Origin: Flavobacterium circumlabens
GTDB lineage: Bacteria; Bacteroidota; Bacteroidia; Flavobacteriales; Flavobacteriaceae
Direction: 5' to 3'
Assembly (NCBI RefSeq): GCF_004345565.1
Contig: NZ_SLWA01000003.1
Location: forward strand, 558,001 to 622,000
DNA length: 64,000 nt
Shown piece after piece: positions 37,301 through 45,789 of the stretch. The translations under genes and the position numbers were made by a program. Positions within the stretch are counted from its first letter, which is position 1, and every line of letters starts with the position of its first letter. The notes beneath the pieces are model-generated. The model was not told the origin of the DNA. It ran no database searches and saw nothing but the letters and a program-made list of their open reading frames with translations.

Positions 37301-37609
37301 GGGTTACCTATTAACTTTCCTCGTTTTACTACATCTGCCAATCCAAACCAAGAAGCATCATCGTTCTGGTTGGCTGATGCTAGTTATATACGTTTAAAAA
37401 GTGTAGATGTTGGATATAATTTTAAGGGCAGTTTTCTGAAAAAAATTAGAATTACTAGCTTACGTTTTTATGTAAATGCAAACAACTTATTTACATGGTC
37501 TAAAATGTTGCCAGGTATTGATCCGGAGAATGTTTCAGCAGTTAGTCCCAATGAGGAGCCATATCCTTTGACACGTACAATAAATACAGGTTTTAACATT
37601 AATTTTTAA
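34319..37609 (+). CDS. SusC/RagA-family TonB-linked outer-membrane transporter (first pair)
   Basis: The 1,096-residue protein is a full SusC. A signal region lies at about 1-27, followed by a Ser/Thr/Asn-rich stretch of about 60 residues and a carboxypeptidase-regulatory-like domain (VVKGKVIDPATGLGIPGVTVLIKGT, about 89-165). The TonB box/plug comes next (LSEVIVVGFGKQKK, then DPLYLVDGMQVDNIN and TVLKDASSTAVYGIRGANGV), then the 22-strand barrel ending TRTINTGFNINF. With the SusD partner it imports oligosaccharides across the outer membrane using TonB energy. The extra stretch between signal and first domain is longer than usual. susD1 follows after 11 bp. Confidence 0.95.
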   Translation: MKIVFCKINYLVMTLSVFSLVPEIAANNVGAIKGNSSKTTEVTAEIGNGLNVSRPAAEDYCITLIPIEGNSSNETFDLNDSDLGLKNIVVKGKVIDPATGLGIPGVTVLIKGTQKAVSTDFEGTFQIDVDNSNAILIFSFIGYDTIEAAVGNKTLLNISLQPSNTTLSEVIVVGFGKQKKINATGAISTLSGEALTQSPVANISNSLVGRVSGVFATQGGGEPGNDASKIRIRGVGTFTGNTDPLYLVDGMQVDNINNIDPNEIESITVLKDASSTAVYGIRGANGVLIVTTKRGKTGPPKISYTFNIGVNKFTDMREGMNSADYASNFNRALENDSFVTGAVYVPKFTEAQIELYRNGSDPVFYPNKNWPDEMFSKNSTQTRHNLQLSGGSLKTKYLVSLGYFSQEGLFKDTKDIVDAFSPQSTFKRYNLRSNFDFIITDRLKMKIDLSSQTEARTGNNASNTERVIGDIFRASPLSSPGIIDGKIVNLTTVENNPYTSLLLPNNAGGLKRSYRNYFNGLIRFDYDLGFITKGLSAQANIGVRTYNDQTVTNARTLVTYLAVRQTPPATGINFIPSRDEASQFNFAQTRNFYRQITAETALNYSRSFGKHNVKGLLLYNEQKTFDPDLAFDIPKGYQSYVGRAEYNYDSRYLAEFNIGYTGTENFAEDQRFGYFPAFSLGWVVSQESFFPKDAFVSFLKIRGSYGEGGNDNIGGNRFLYRPTSYSTFPNAYYFGNIGSTLATTQGVREGATGNPDVTWERSVKRNIGVELNVLDNKIKFNGDLFDEYRDGILAATQTISSISGLEQPFTNLGIMANKGFEAEISYSDKIGQVGFSISGNYSFARNKILYQDEIPREFDYQRRTGQSTGQFFGLVAEGLFNTWDEVNAPDRPIYSFANNKIQPGDIRYKDVNQDGVIDYDDSVPIGYSRIPESTFGVTLRADYKGFDATVLFQGVGNVSHEYTRFQRSTGFNQTPNEGSASYMNESWTQERYDAGLPINFPRFTTSANPNQEASSFWLADASYIRLKSVDVGYNFKGSFLKKIRITSLRFYVNANNLFTWSKMLPGIDPENVSAVSPNEEPYPLTRTINTGFNINF

Positions 37610-37620
37610 ATTCTTTTATC

Positions 37621-39423
37621 ATGAAAAAAATATATAGTTTTGGGTTATTATTATGTTTATTAATAACATCCTGTAATGATGATTTTTTAGAAAAAGCCCC
37701 AGGAGTAGATTTAACGGAAGATTTCGTATTTACCAATAAAGCTAACTTAGATGTATTCATAAATACAATTTATAGATATGGTGTCCACTCTAATTTTCGT
37801 TATGGAAATTATGCGAGTAGTTATCCTTTTTCAAAAACAACAAATACTGGTAGCATTCATCCAAGTTCTAGTATTAGCGATGAAGGTGATGCCTCACAAC
37901 AACCTGGTACTGAAGGAAACAACGTTTGGAACTCAGGTAATATATTACCAACAAACATTCATACTACCGAAGATATTCGTTATTACATTCGTTGGATAGC
38001 CATACGCCAAATCAATTTGGTTTTGAAAAGAATCAATGAAGTGCCAGACCTTGATGAAAATTACAAAAATCGAGTAATTAACGAGATTAAGTTTATTAGA
38101 GCTTTGAACTACATGGAAATGCTTAAGCGCTATGGTGGCATGCCAATTGTTACTGAAGTATATGAAGCAGGAGCACCAATTGTTAATCCGAGAGCTACTT
38201 TCGAAGAGTGTGTTAATTTTATTTTAGAAGACTTAGAAGGAGCCATCATAAATTTACCAGCTACACATTCTGCGTCTGAGACAGGAAGAGCGACCAAAGT
38301 AGCCGCAGCGGCACTAAAATCTGAGGTATTACTATATGCGGCTAGTCCTCAGTACAATACGGCAACTCCTGTATTATCCATGGCTAATGCAGCAGACAAT
38401 AAATTGATATGTTATGGTAATTATGACGCCAATCGCTGGAAGCTAGCAGCTGATGCTGCAAAGGAAGCACTTGACTTAGCGACAGCAAATAATTATCTAT
38501 TAGTTGATGTAGTAGCCAATAGAAATCCAAATGATTTAAACAATGGAACATTAGGTCCATTAGGTAATTATCGTGTTTCTTGGGAAGTTCCTAATAACTC
38601 AGAAGTAATTATGATGTATCAAGGGGGAGCTAATAGAGCTAATGGTGTAACTGCCAATTATTGGGATCCATTGGCATTTTGGAACCCTAGAAGTTTCGGC
38701 TCTTTTTGGAGTGGCATAACTGTTCCCTTAAACTTTTTTAAGAAATATGAGAAATTGGATGGAACACCTCAAACTTGGGAGGCTACTGGTGGTACAGATT
38801 TAATTGCAAAATATGCACAATTAGATCCTCGATTTAAACAATCAATGACATATACAACTGCCTATCATTTCAGTAGTTTTAATTTTGCTGAAATTTACGA
38901 AGGAGGAAGAGACTATCCGCTCTGTAATGGTGGGATGTGGTTACGAAAATACATTCCAAGAAATGGGAATAATGCATATTTTCCAATGGATGTCATCTTT
39001 CGAGTTAACGAACTGTACCTCAATTATGCCGAAGCACTTAATGAAGCATCAGGAGTTCCTCCAATAGAGGCTTACAATGCTGTTAACGCCATAAGAAACC
39101 GCTCAGCCATGCCTAATCTTCCAGCGGGACTAACCAAAGATCAATTTAGAGAGCGTGTTAGAAATGAAATTGCAATAGAAATGCTTAATGATGATCATCG
39201 CTTTTGGGATGTGAAACGTTGGTTAATAGCTCAAGAGGAAGGTGTAATGCAAGGAGATTTTCATGGAATAAAGATTACTAGAACAGGTACAGCACCCAAC
39301 TATAAATACTCATGGGTGCCTTATAAATTTGAAACTAGAGTTTTTCCAGATAAAATGTATCTACACCCTTTGCCACTAAATGAAGTACAAAAAGGGAATT
39401 TAATACAAAATCCAGGTTGGTAA
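37621..39423 (+). CDS. SusD/RagB-family glycan-binding lipoprotein (first pair)
   Basis: This 600-residue protein has a lipoprotein signal (LLLCLLITSC, acylated Cys18 followed by NDD, a surface-export-compatible start). The SusD TPR-type fold is clear: FLEKAPGVDLTEDFVF, RWIAIRQINLVLKRINEVPDL, EIKFIRALNYMEMLKRYGGMPIV. The C-terminal family end is LNYAEALNEASG, YNAVNAIRNRSAMP, RNEIAIEMLNDDHRFWDVKRW and PLPLNEVQKGNLIQNPGW. It caps the SusC1 barrel at the cell surface and binds the glycan. It lies 11 bp after susC1 and 46 bp before a second susC, in one operon. Confidence 0.95.
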   Translation: MKKIYSFGLLLCLLITSCNDDFLEKAPGVDLTEDFVFTNKANLDVFINTIYRYGVHSNFRYGNYASSYPFSKTTNTGSIHPSSSISDEGDASQQPGTEGNNVWNSGNILPTNIHTTEDIRYYIRWIAIRQINLVLKRINEVPDLDENYKNRVINEIKFIRALNYMEMLKRYGGMPIVTEVYEAGAPIVNPRATFEECVNFILEDLEGAIINLPATHSASETGRATKVAAAALKSEVLLYAASPQYNTATPVLSMANAADNKLICYGNYDANRWKLAADAAKEALDLATANNYLLVDVVANRNPNDLNNGTLGPLGNYRVSWEVPNNSEVIMMYQGGANRANGVTANYWDPLAFWNPRSFGSFWSGITVPLNFFKKYEKLDGTPQTWEATGGTDLIAKYAQLDPRFKQSMTYTTAYHFSSFNFAEIYEGGRDYPLCNGGMWLRKYIPRNGNNAYFPMDVIFRVNELYLNYAEALNEASGVPPIEAYNAVNAIRNRSAMPNLPAGLTKDQFRERVRNEIAIEMLNDDHRFWDVKRWLIAQEEGVMQGDFHGIKITRTGTAPNYKYSWVPYKFETRVFPDKMYLHPLPLNEVQKGNLIQNPGW

Positions 39424-39469
39424 ATGCATTGGCGATTTTAACTATCAATTTAACCCGAAAAAAATAATT

Positions 39470-42361
39470 ATGAAAATACAATATAAAAACATATATATAT
39501 TCATTACCCTCTTGTCTTTGCTTATAAATAATGCATTACAAGCACAAGAGGTAAATAATGAAGCCTTAATAAACCAAGATACCATTGGTATATCCATAGA
39601 GGAAAATCATATGGATATTGGGTATGACAAACAACGAAGAGAAAAGGTTACGAGTTCTATTTCAACGGTAAAAGGTAAAGATTTAGAGCAAAATTTTAAT
39701 CTAAATTTAGGAAACACATTATATGGTCGTTTAGCGGGGGCAACGGTAACCCAGGGAGGTTCTGAACCAGGTATTTCAGCACCAGGCATATCCATTAGAG
39801 GTTTAAATACTTTTGGTAATGCGGGTAGTGGACCACTTTATGTCATTGATGGCTTTGTTACTAGTGGGTCAGGTACTTCTAATGCCTTCATGCAACTAGT
39901 ACCTGAAGAAATTGAAAGCATTTCAATTCTAAAAGATGCTTCTGCAACTGCCGTTTATGGAGCAAGAGCAGCAAACGGTGTTGTATTGGTAACCACTAAA
40001 ACAGGAAAAGAAGGACCTATGAAAGTTAGTTTTACTACTAGACAAGGTTTTAATCAAGCACAATCGTTACCTAAGTTTCTTGGAGCATATGATTATAGCC
40101 TTTTATATAATGAAGCTTTAGCCAATGATGGTTTAGCTCAAAAATATACTGCTAGCGATTTGGAAGCTTACAAGAATGGTAGTGATCCCTTATTCCATCC
40201 CAATGTAAATTGGTATGATGAAGTTCTACAACCGATAGCACCAGTAGCTAGCTATGACATAAAATTTACAGGTGGTGATAAATTTATTAAATATTTCGTT
40301 ATGGCAAACGCCATCAATAGTAATGGTTTAATAAAAGAGTTTGGTGATTTAGATGAGGAAAGTTCCAATTCGAAGTATGAAAAATATAATTTTCGATCTA
40401 ATTTAGATCTTAACATAACAAAAAATCTATTAGCTGAATTTAAAATTGGTGGAGCAATTGAAAGAATTAGAAATCCTGGCACCTATAATGTTGGTGGAAC
40501 GTTTACCTTGTTGCAACAATTACCACCAAATGCGTTCCCTGTATTTAACCCAAACGGAAGTTATGGTGGAACTAATATTTATGCAAATCCAGTAGGTAAT
40601 TTACTTTCAACAGGTTTTGCCGAAACCAATACAAGAACGATTCTAGCTTCATTGAAAATAACTCAAAAACTAGATGTAATTACCAAAGGCTTGAGTGTGT
40701 CAGGAGCAATCGCTAACAATAATTATTTTGAATCAGGTACTATAAAAACGAAGACGTATCCACGCTTCTCTATCACAAAAGGTGCTAATGACGCAGTAAT
40801 TTATAGTCCAGCAACTGGACAATTATCTCCGTTAACAAATACTGATGAAACTTTAGATCAATATAGAAACATTACCATTCAAGCTTTTTTAAACTATAAC
40901 AGAACTTTTGGGAAATCAGACATTTCTGCAATGACCATGTTTAATACAGACAATATCACGCTTAATGGTACTACTGCCAATGCTACAGATCCTTATAAAC
41001 ATAATAGTTTTTCAGGACGCCTTACTTACATGTATGATAATCGATTCATAGCTGAATTTTCGGGATCGTATATGGGAACTGAAACTTTTGCACCAGGAAA
41101 AAGATATGGTTTTTTTCCAGCGGGTTCAGTAGGTTACATCATCTCAAATGAGTCATTTTTGAAAGACAACAACACCCTTAATTTCCTAAAATTACGCGCA
41201 TCTTATGGACTTGTTGGAAATGATGTCATTCAAACATTAGGTTCAGGTACTAGATATGGTTATTTTCAAACTTATGGTGGTCCAGGTTACACTTTTGGAA
41301 CTGGAAATTCTGGCTTTGGTGGTTTTCAGGAAAATACCATTGCCAATCCAAACATTACCTGGGAAAAAGAAAAAACCCTGAACATAGGTTTAGATTTTAC
41401 GATCTTTAAAAACCTTCACATTTCTTATGATTATTTTAATCGTGATCGCTATGACATTTTAGTTTCTGCTAATAGTATAATTCCTGCGTTTACTGGTATT
41501 CCATCACCAAACTTAAACCAAGGAAAAACTAAAAGTGAAGGTTTTGACATGTCATTACGCTATAACTTTAATAGTAAAAAACAATTTAGATTTTTTGCTG
41601 AAATAAATGGAGGCTATTTTGAAAATAAAATCGTTTTCAATGCTGAAGCACCAAATTTAAATACTCAATCACTTAGAACAAACTCAGTAATTGGACAACC
41701 ATTTGGATTAAATGCCATCGGTTTTTATAGTGCTGATGACATTCTTTTACGTCAGACTGATCCTGCCAGCGTACCAGGTGTAGTAACTGAGGTAATCAAA
41801 GCGGGAGACATTAAATACCAAGACATTGGAGGGCCAAATGGAATGCCTGATGGCATCATTGACGTAAATGATGTTATGGCAATAGGAAATCCAAGCATGC
41901 CTAATTTCACCATGGGTTTGCACACAGGATTTAAGTATAAAGGTTTTGATGCCGATTTTGTTTTACAAGGTGTAACAGGTAATACTGTTTATTTGGGTGG
42001 TAATACATTTCACGCTTTTCAAGGTAATGGACAAGTTGGTCCAATTGCTTTGAATAGATGGACTCCCGAGACAGCTGCAACTGCTGATTATCCAAGATTA
42101 TCCTCAAGAGATAACCTAAACAATTATCAGTATTCAAATTTTTGGCAACGTGATGGAAGCTTTATCAAATTAAGAAGTGCAGAAATTGGTTTCACGTTTC
42201 CAACAAATGTTGCCAAATCAATAAAAATGGATTCAGTTCGATTCTTCCTCACAGGAACAAATATTTTTTCCATAGATAAGATAGAATATGGTGATCCAGA
42301 ATCATTAGCAGGTTATCCCGTAATGAGAACTATTAACATGGGTATCAATTTACAATTGTAA
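39470..42361 (+). CDS. SusC-family outer-membrane transporter lacking the N-terminal regulatory-like domain (second pair)
   Basis: This 963-residue protein has a signal peptide (IYIFITLLSLLINNALQAQ) and moves after only about 45 residues into the plug domain (EKVTSSISTVKGKDLEQNF, GPLYVIDGFV, SILKDASATAVYGARAANGVV). The usual carboxypeptidase-regulatory-like domain is absent. The barrel is complete and ends RTINMGINLQL. It is therefore likely to be a working transporter of the shorter SusC type. A different start upstream cannot add the missing domain, because the preceding 46 bp belong to the gap after susD1. Having two SusCD pairs in one operon suggests import of two oligosaccharide types or sizes. 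Confidence 0.93.
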   Translation: MKIQYKNIYIFITLLSLLINNALQAQEVNNEALINQDTIGISIEENHMDIGYDKQRREKVTSSISTVKGKDLEQNFNLNLGNTLYGRLAGATVTQGGSEPGISAPGISIRGLNTFGNAGSGPLYVIDGFVTSGSGTSNAFMQLVPEEIESISILKDASATAVYGARAANGVVLVTTKTGKEGPMKVSFTTRQGFNQAQSLPKFLGAYDYSLLYNEALANDGLAQKYTASDLEAYKNGSDPLFHPNVNWYDEVLQPIAPVASYDIKFTGGDKFIKYFVMANAINSNGLIKEFGDLDEESSNSKYEKYNFRSNLDLNITKNLLAEFKIGGAIERIRNPGTYNVGGTFTLLQQLPPNAFPVFNPNGSYGGTNIYANPVGNLLSTGFAETNTRTILASLKITQKLDVITKGLSVSGAIANNNYFESGTIKTKTYPRFSITKGANDAVIYSPATGQLSPLTNTDETLDQYRNITIQAFLNYNRTFGKSDISAMTMFNTDNITLNGTTANATDPYKHNSFSGRLTYMYDNRFIAEFSGSYMGTETFAPGKRYGFFPAGSVGYIISNESFLKDNNTLNFLKLRASYGLVGNDVIQTLGSGTRYGYFQTYGGPGYTFGTGNSGFGGFQENTIANPNITWEKEKTLNIGLDFTIFKNLHISYDYFNRDRYDILVSANSIIPAFTGIPSPNLNQGKTKSEGFDMSLRYNFNSKKQFRFFAEINGGYFENKIVFNAEAPNLNTQSLRTNSVIGQPFGLNAIGFYSADDILLRQTDPASVPGVVTEVIKAGDIKYQDIGGPNGMPDGIIDVNDVMAIGNPSMPNFTMGLHTGFKYKGFDADFVLQGVTGNTVYLGGNTFHAFQGNGQVGPIALNRWTPETAATADYPRLSSRDNLNNYQYSNFWQRDGSFIKLRSAEIGFTFPTNVAKSIKMDSVRFFLTGTNIFSIDKIEYGDPESLAGYPVMRTINMGINLQL

Positions 42362-42386
42362 CTCCTTAATATTTAAAAAAATTATT

Positions 42387-44132
42387 ATGAAAAAATATAA
42401 GTATATTATAATTGCCTTAATTAGCCTTGCATTTAATGGCTGTGAAGATCTTGATAGAGAATTTGTTACAACACTTCAGCGTGACGAAATCGATGCTTCT
42501 TTTGAGAATGTTAGTTCTTTATTAAACTCCATATATTCAGAGCTTCCCGATGGTTTAACGCCCATAGGTGGAGCAGCCATGATGGCATCTGCATCAGACG
42601 AAGCTGAATTTAGCATTCCAACTAACAGTGTACAGAATTTTAATACTGGTGGATGGAATGCAGTTAGTAACCCAGAGTCATTTGTTTGGGGGAATTATTA
42701 TAGGGGTATTCGTAAAATAAATCAGTTTTTAGTATCAACAGATAAAATTAATCTTGACCGATGGAAATTAGACCCTTCATCGCAAATCATTTATGAACAA
42801 AACCTTGCCGCTATTGCAAGATGGAAATATGAAGCCCGATTTTTACGTGCGTATTTTTATTTTGAATTGGTAAAACGATACGGTGGTGTTCCTCTTTTAA
42901 ATACAGAACTATCTCTAAATGATGATTTTACATCTTATAAGAGAAATACTTTAGAAGAATGTATTAATTTTATTACTTCAGAATGCACTATAGCTGCTCA
43001 AAACTTACCATTAAATACATCTACATTGCCTTACGCAAATCTTAATGATTTAGGCAGGGTAACAAAATTATCAGCGTTAGCGCTGAAAAGCCGTGTATTA
43101 TTGTATGCAGCAAGTGATTTATTCAATACTCCGTCTTGGGCTGCCGGATACCCTAATCCAGAATTAATCTCATTACCCTCTGGTAATCGTAATGATCGAT
43201 GGAAAGCGGCTTCGGATGCAGCAAAAGCTGTAATTGATGCTGGAACTTTACCTGTGTTGGGGGCATATAAAGCATTGTTTAACACTAACAATAATGCCGA
43301 AATTATTTTAGCAAGAACCAGTGGTCGCAGTAATGCGTTTGAAAAAATTAATGCACCTATTGGGTTTAACACTGCCACAGGTGGTAATGCACCCTCTCAA
43401 GATCTCGTTGATGCATATGAAGTAAGAGTTGGATCTGGTGCTAGTGCTACCGCAGTGATGTTTAACTGGAATGATCCAGCAATGGCAGCTAATCCTTATG
43501 CTAATAGAGACCCGCGTTTGGATTTTTCAATTGTGGTTAATAAATCTAATTTTGGTACACCTGCTCGTCCTGTACAGCTATGGGAAGGAGGGTTAGATGG
43601 CAAACCAATCATAAATGCATCTAGAACGGGTTATTATTTAAGAAAATATCAATTCGAGAGTTTTAATCTTACAAATAATGCTGATGGTATAAAAAGTTGG
43701 ATTCTTTTCCGTTTTCCTGAAATTTATCTTAATTATGCTGAAGCCTTGAATGAATGGAGTCCTGGTAATGCGGACATTAAAATTTATTATGATAGGGTTA
43801 GGTCTAGAACTGGTGTTGCGATGCCAGGTCTACCAGCAGGTTTATCTCCAGCACAAGTTAGAGAAAGAATCCGTAATGAAAAAAGAGTGGAATTTGCCTT
43901 TGAAGATCACCGTTTATGGGACGTTCGTAGATGGATGCAAGGTCCTGAATTTTTAGGAAAACCATTAAGAGGTGTTAAAGTCATCAGTACAAATCCAATA
44001 AATACGACTTTTAGCTATACTCCGGTAATTGTAGAAAACAGAACTTTTGATGCTAAAATGTATTTATATCCTATTCCTCAAAGTGATTTGAACATTAGTA
44101 AAGGAGGACTTATTCAAAATCCGCTGTGGTAG
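42387..44132 (+). CDS. SusD-family glycan-binding lipoprotein (second pair)
   Basis: The 581-residue SusD-like lipoprotein has Cys19 in LAFNGCEDLDREF. Family segments are FVWGNYYRGIRKINQFL, WKYEARFLRAYFYFELVKRYGGVPLL, ALALKSRVLLYAASDLFN and ILFRFPEIYLNYAEALNEW. The C-terminus is RNEKRVEFAFEDHRLWDVRRW, closing with PIPQSDLNISKGGLIQNPLW. It is clearly divergent from susD1, so the two pairs are not a recent duplication. The gene is followed by a hairpin at 44171-44192 that may end or attenuate the transporter transcript before the enzyme genes. Confidence 0.95.
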   Translation: MKKYKYIIIALISLAFNGCEDLDREFVTTLQRDEIDASFENVSSLLNSIYSELPDGLTPIGGAAMMASASDEAEFSIPTNSVQNFNTGGWNAVSNPESFVWGNYYRGIRKINQFLVSTDKINLDRWKLDPSSQIIYEQNLAAIARWKYEARFLRAYFYFELVKRYGGVPLLNTELSLNDDFTSYKRNTLEECINFITSECTIAAQNLPLNTSTLPYANLNDLGRVTKLSALALKSRVLLYAASDLFNTPSWAAGYPNPELISLPSGNRNDRWKAASDAAKAVIDAGTLPVLGAYKALFNTNNNAEIILARTSGRSNAFEKINAPIGFNTATGGNAPSQDLVDAYEVRVGSGASATAVMFNWNDPAMAANPYANRDPRLDFSIVVNKSNFGTPARPVQLWEGGLDGKPIINASRTGYYLRKYQFESFNLTNNADGIKSWILFRFPEIYLNYAEALNEWSPGNADIKIYYDRVRSRTGVAMPGLPAGLSPAQVRERIRNEKRVEFAFEDHRLWDVRRWMQGPEFLGKPLRGVKVISTNPINTTFSYTPVIVENRTFDAKMYLYPIPQSDLNISKGGLIQNPLW

Positions 44133-44170
44133 AAAAATAAAAAATATTCATTGATACAAAATAGTCAACC

Positions 44171-44192
44171 GTGGCCGGAATTTACCGGCCAC
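44171..44192 (+). terminator. GC-rich hairpin after the second susD
   Basis: GTGGCCGG (44171-44178) pairs perfectly with CCGGCCAC (44185-44192) around a 6-nt loop, 38 bp after the susD2 stop. The T-run that follows is weak (TTGATTTAT). It may therefore be a partial terminator or an RNA-end stabiliser that keeps transporter mRNA levels above those of the enzymes downstream. Confidence 0.65.
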
Positions 44193-44263
44193 TTGATTTA
44201 TACAATTAGCTTTCTGTAAAACTATTCTACTGTTATAAAAAATTAATCTATAAATTATAAAAT

Positions 44264-45664
44264 TTGAAAAAATCAAAATTTTTAATCGTATTGATGTTTA
44301 TCAGTACTTTTTTAGCATCGGCTAACAATTGGTATGTGACCGGATTAGGAAATGATTCTAACGATGGAAAATCTGTTTCAAAAGCATTCCTTACTTTACA
44401 AAAAGCAGCTGATTTGGTACAGCCTGGAGATATAGTTTTTGTAGGAAATGGGATTTACACAAACTCCGACATCTCAGATGGAGGTGCGGTTCTACAAATA
44501 CGAAACTCTGGTAATGCTAATGCCTGGATTACATGGAAAGCTATTAAAGGAGAAAAACCGGTTATTAATCCTAAAGGATGGGCTGGAATTCAGGTTACAG
44601 CTTCGTACAATATTATTGACGGAATTAATGTAATTGGAAATAACGATTCCATTTTTTTACTTCAGGCTCAGGAAGATGCCAAGCTGACAACTCCAAATCC
44701 TTATTTTAACAGCAATGGTATTTGTTTTGAAGGTCGAAAAATGCCTGCAGATCAAAAGCCACACCACCTGATTATTCGCAACTGTGAAGTGGCTAAATGT
44801 GCAGGAGGCGGAATTGTAGGTTTGGAAATAGATTACATGACCATTGAAGATTGCAAAGTTTATAACAATGCCTGGTTTATGCGTTATGGCGGTTCAGGAA
44901 TAACCACATTAAATAACTGGGCATTTGATGATGCAGCGGGTTATCATATTATAATTCAGCGTAATTATGTTTGGAACAACAAAACTATGGTGCCATGGGA
45001 AAAAATTCAAAAGTTAAGCGATGGAAACGGAATTCTTCTTGATGTTACAGATCAAAAAAAGCAAGGAGCAACTAATCCAAATGCTGACGCTGTCGTAAAA
45101 CCTAATGAAAATCAAAATTTAATAGGTACTTCAACGACATCTCAAGCAATTCCTAAAGCTGTAACGCCATCGATAAAGGTAAATCGTCCTGTATGGAAAG
45201 GTAGGGCATTGATTGCTAATAATCTAAGTGCATACAATGGAGGTTCAGGCATACATGTTTTTCGAACCAGTCACGTCGATATTATTAATAATACGACTTT
45301 TTGGAATGGTACAATAGTAGGTTATCAGGAACTTTTTCCTAACAATAGCGATGATATCGTTATTTTGAATAATGTAATTGTTCCCCGTCCTGGAGGGCAG
45401 GTAACCTCAAACAACAAGAACACCAATATACGTTGGGATTACAATTTATATCCGGTAGAACAAAAGGTTTTTAAAGGAGAGCATGATATTGTTGCAGATC
45501 CAGAATTTATCGACATTCATACTGACTTGACAAAAGGAAATTTTAAGCAGGCAAAGGAGAGCTCCGGTATTGACTCAGCTAGTAATGATCTGCCACAATC
45601 CACCGATATTGATGGAAAAAAACGTTCTAATATTCGTCGCGATCGAGGAGCTTTTGAACAATAG
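44264..45664 (+). CDS. Right-handed beta-helix protein, pectate-lyase-like (PL9/PL6-type candidate), exported
   Basis: The start is a TTG at 44264 giving KKSKFLIVLMFISTFLASANNWYV as signal peptide; no ATG stands nearby. The 466-residue protein starts with YVTGLGNDSNDGKSVSKAFLTLQKAADLVQPGDIVFVGNGIY, the cap of many parallel beta-helix lyases. Coil repeats follow (HHLIIRNCEVAKCAGGGIV, YMTIEDCKVYNNAW, IIIQRNYVWNN, VDIINNTTFWNG), and the end is STDIDGKKRSNIRRDRGAFEQ. The fold is certain. Lyase activity is likely but the family is not assigned; catalytic Lys or Asp residues cannot be fixed without a structure. It would cut a uronate polymer and feed GH105. Confidence 0.8.
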   Translation: MKKSKFLIVLMFISTFLASANNWYVTGLGNDSNDGKSVSKAFLTLQKAADLVQPGDIVFVGNGIYTNSDISDGGAVLQIRNSGNANAWITWKAIKGEKPVINPKGWAGIQVTASYNIIDGINVIGNNDSIFLLQAQEDAKLTTPNPYFNSNGICFEGRKMPADQKPHHLIIRNCEVAKCAGGGIVGLEIDYMTIEDCKVYNNAWFMRYGGSGITTLNNWAFDDAAGYHIIIQRNYVWNNKTMVPWEKIQKLSDGNGILLDVTDQKKQGATNPNADAVVKPNENQNLIGTSTTSQAIPKAVTPSIKVNRPVWKGRALIANNLSAYNGGSGIHVFRTSHVDIINNTTFWNGTIVGYQELFPNNSDDIVILNNVIVPRPGGQVTSNNKNTNIRWDYNLYPVEQKVFKGEHDIVADPEFIDIHTDLTKGNFKQAKESSGIDSASNDLPQSTDIDGKKRSNIRRDRGAFEQ

Positions 45665-45789
45665 TCAGTTTTTCACAATTAGGCATTATTGAATAATAAT
45701 CAATTCTATGCATCCAAACGTTAATTATCTTCTTGATATTTAAGGGTATTAACAGCACAGTTATAATTTTTTTTTTAAACTCCAAATAA

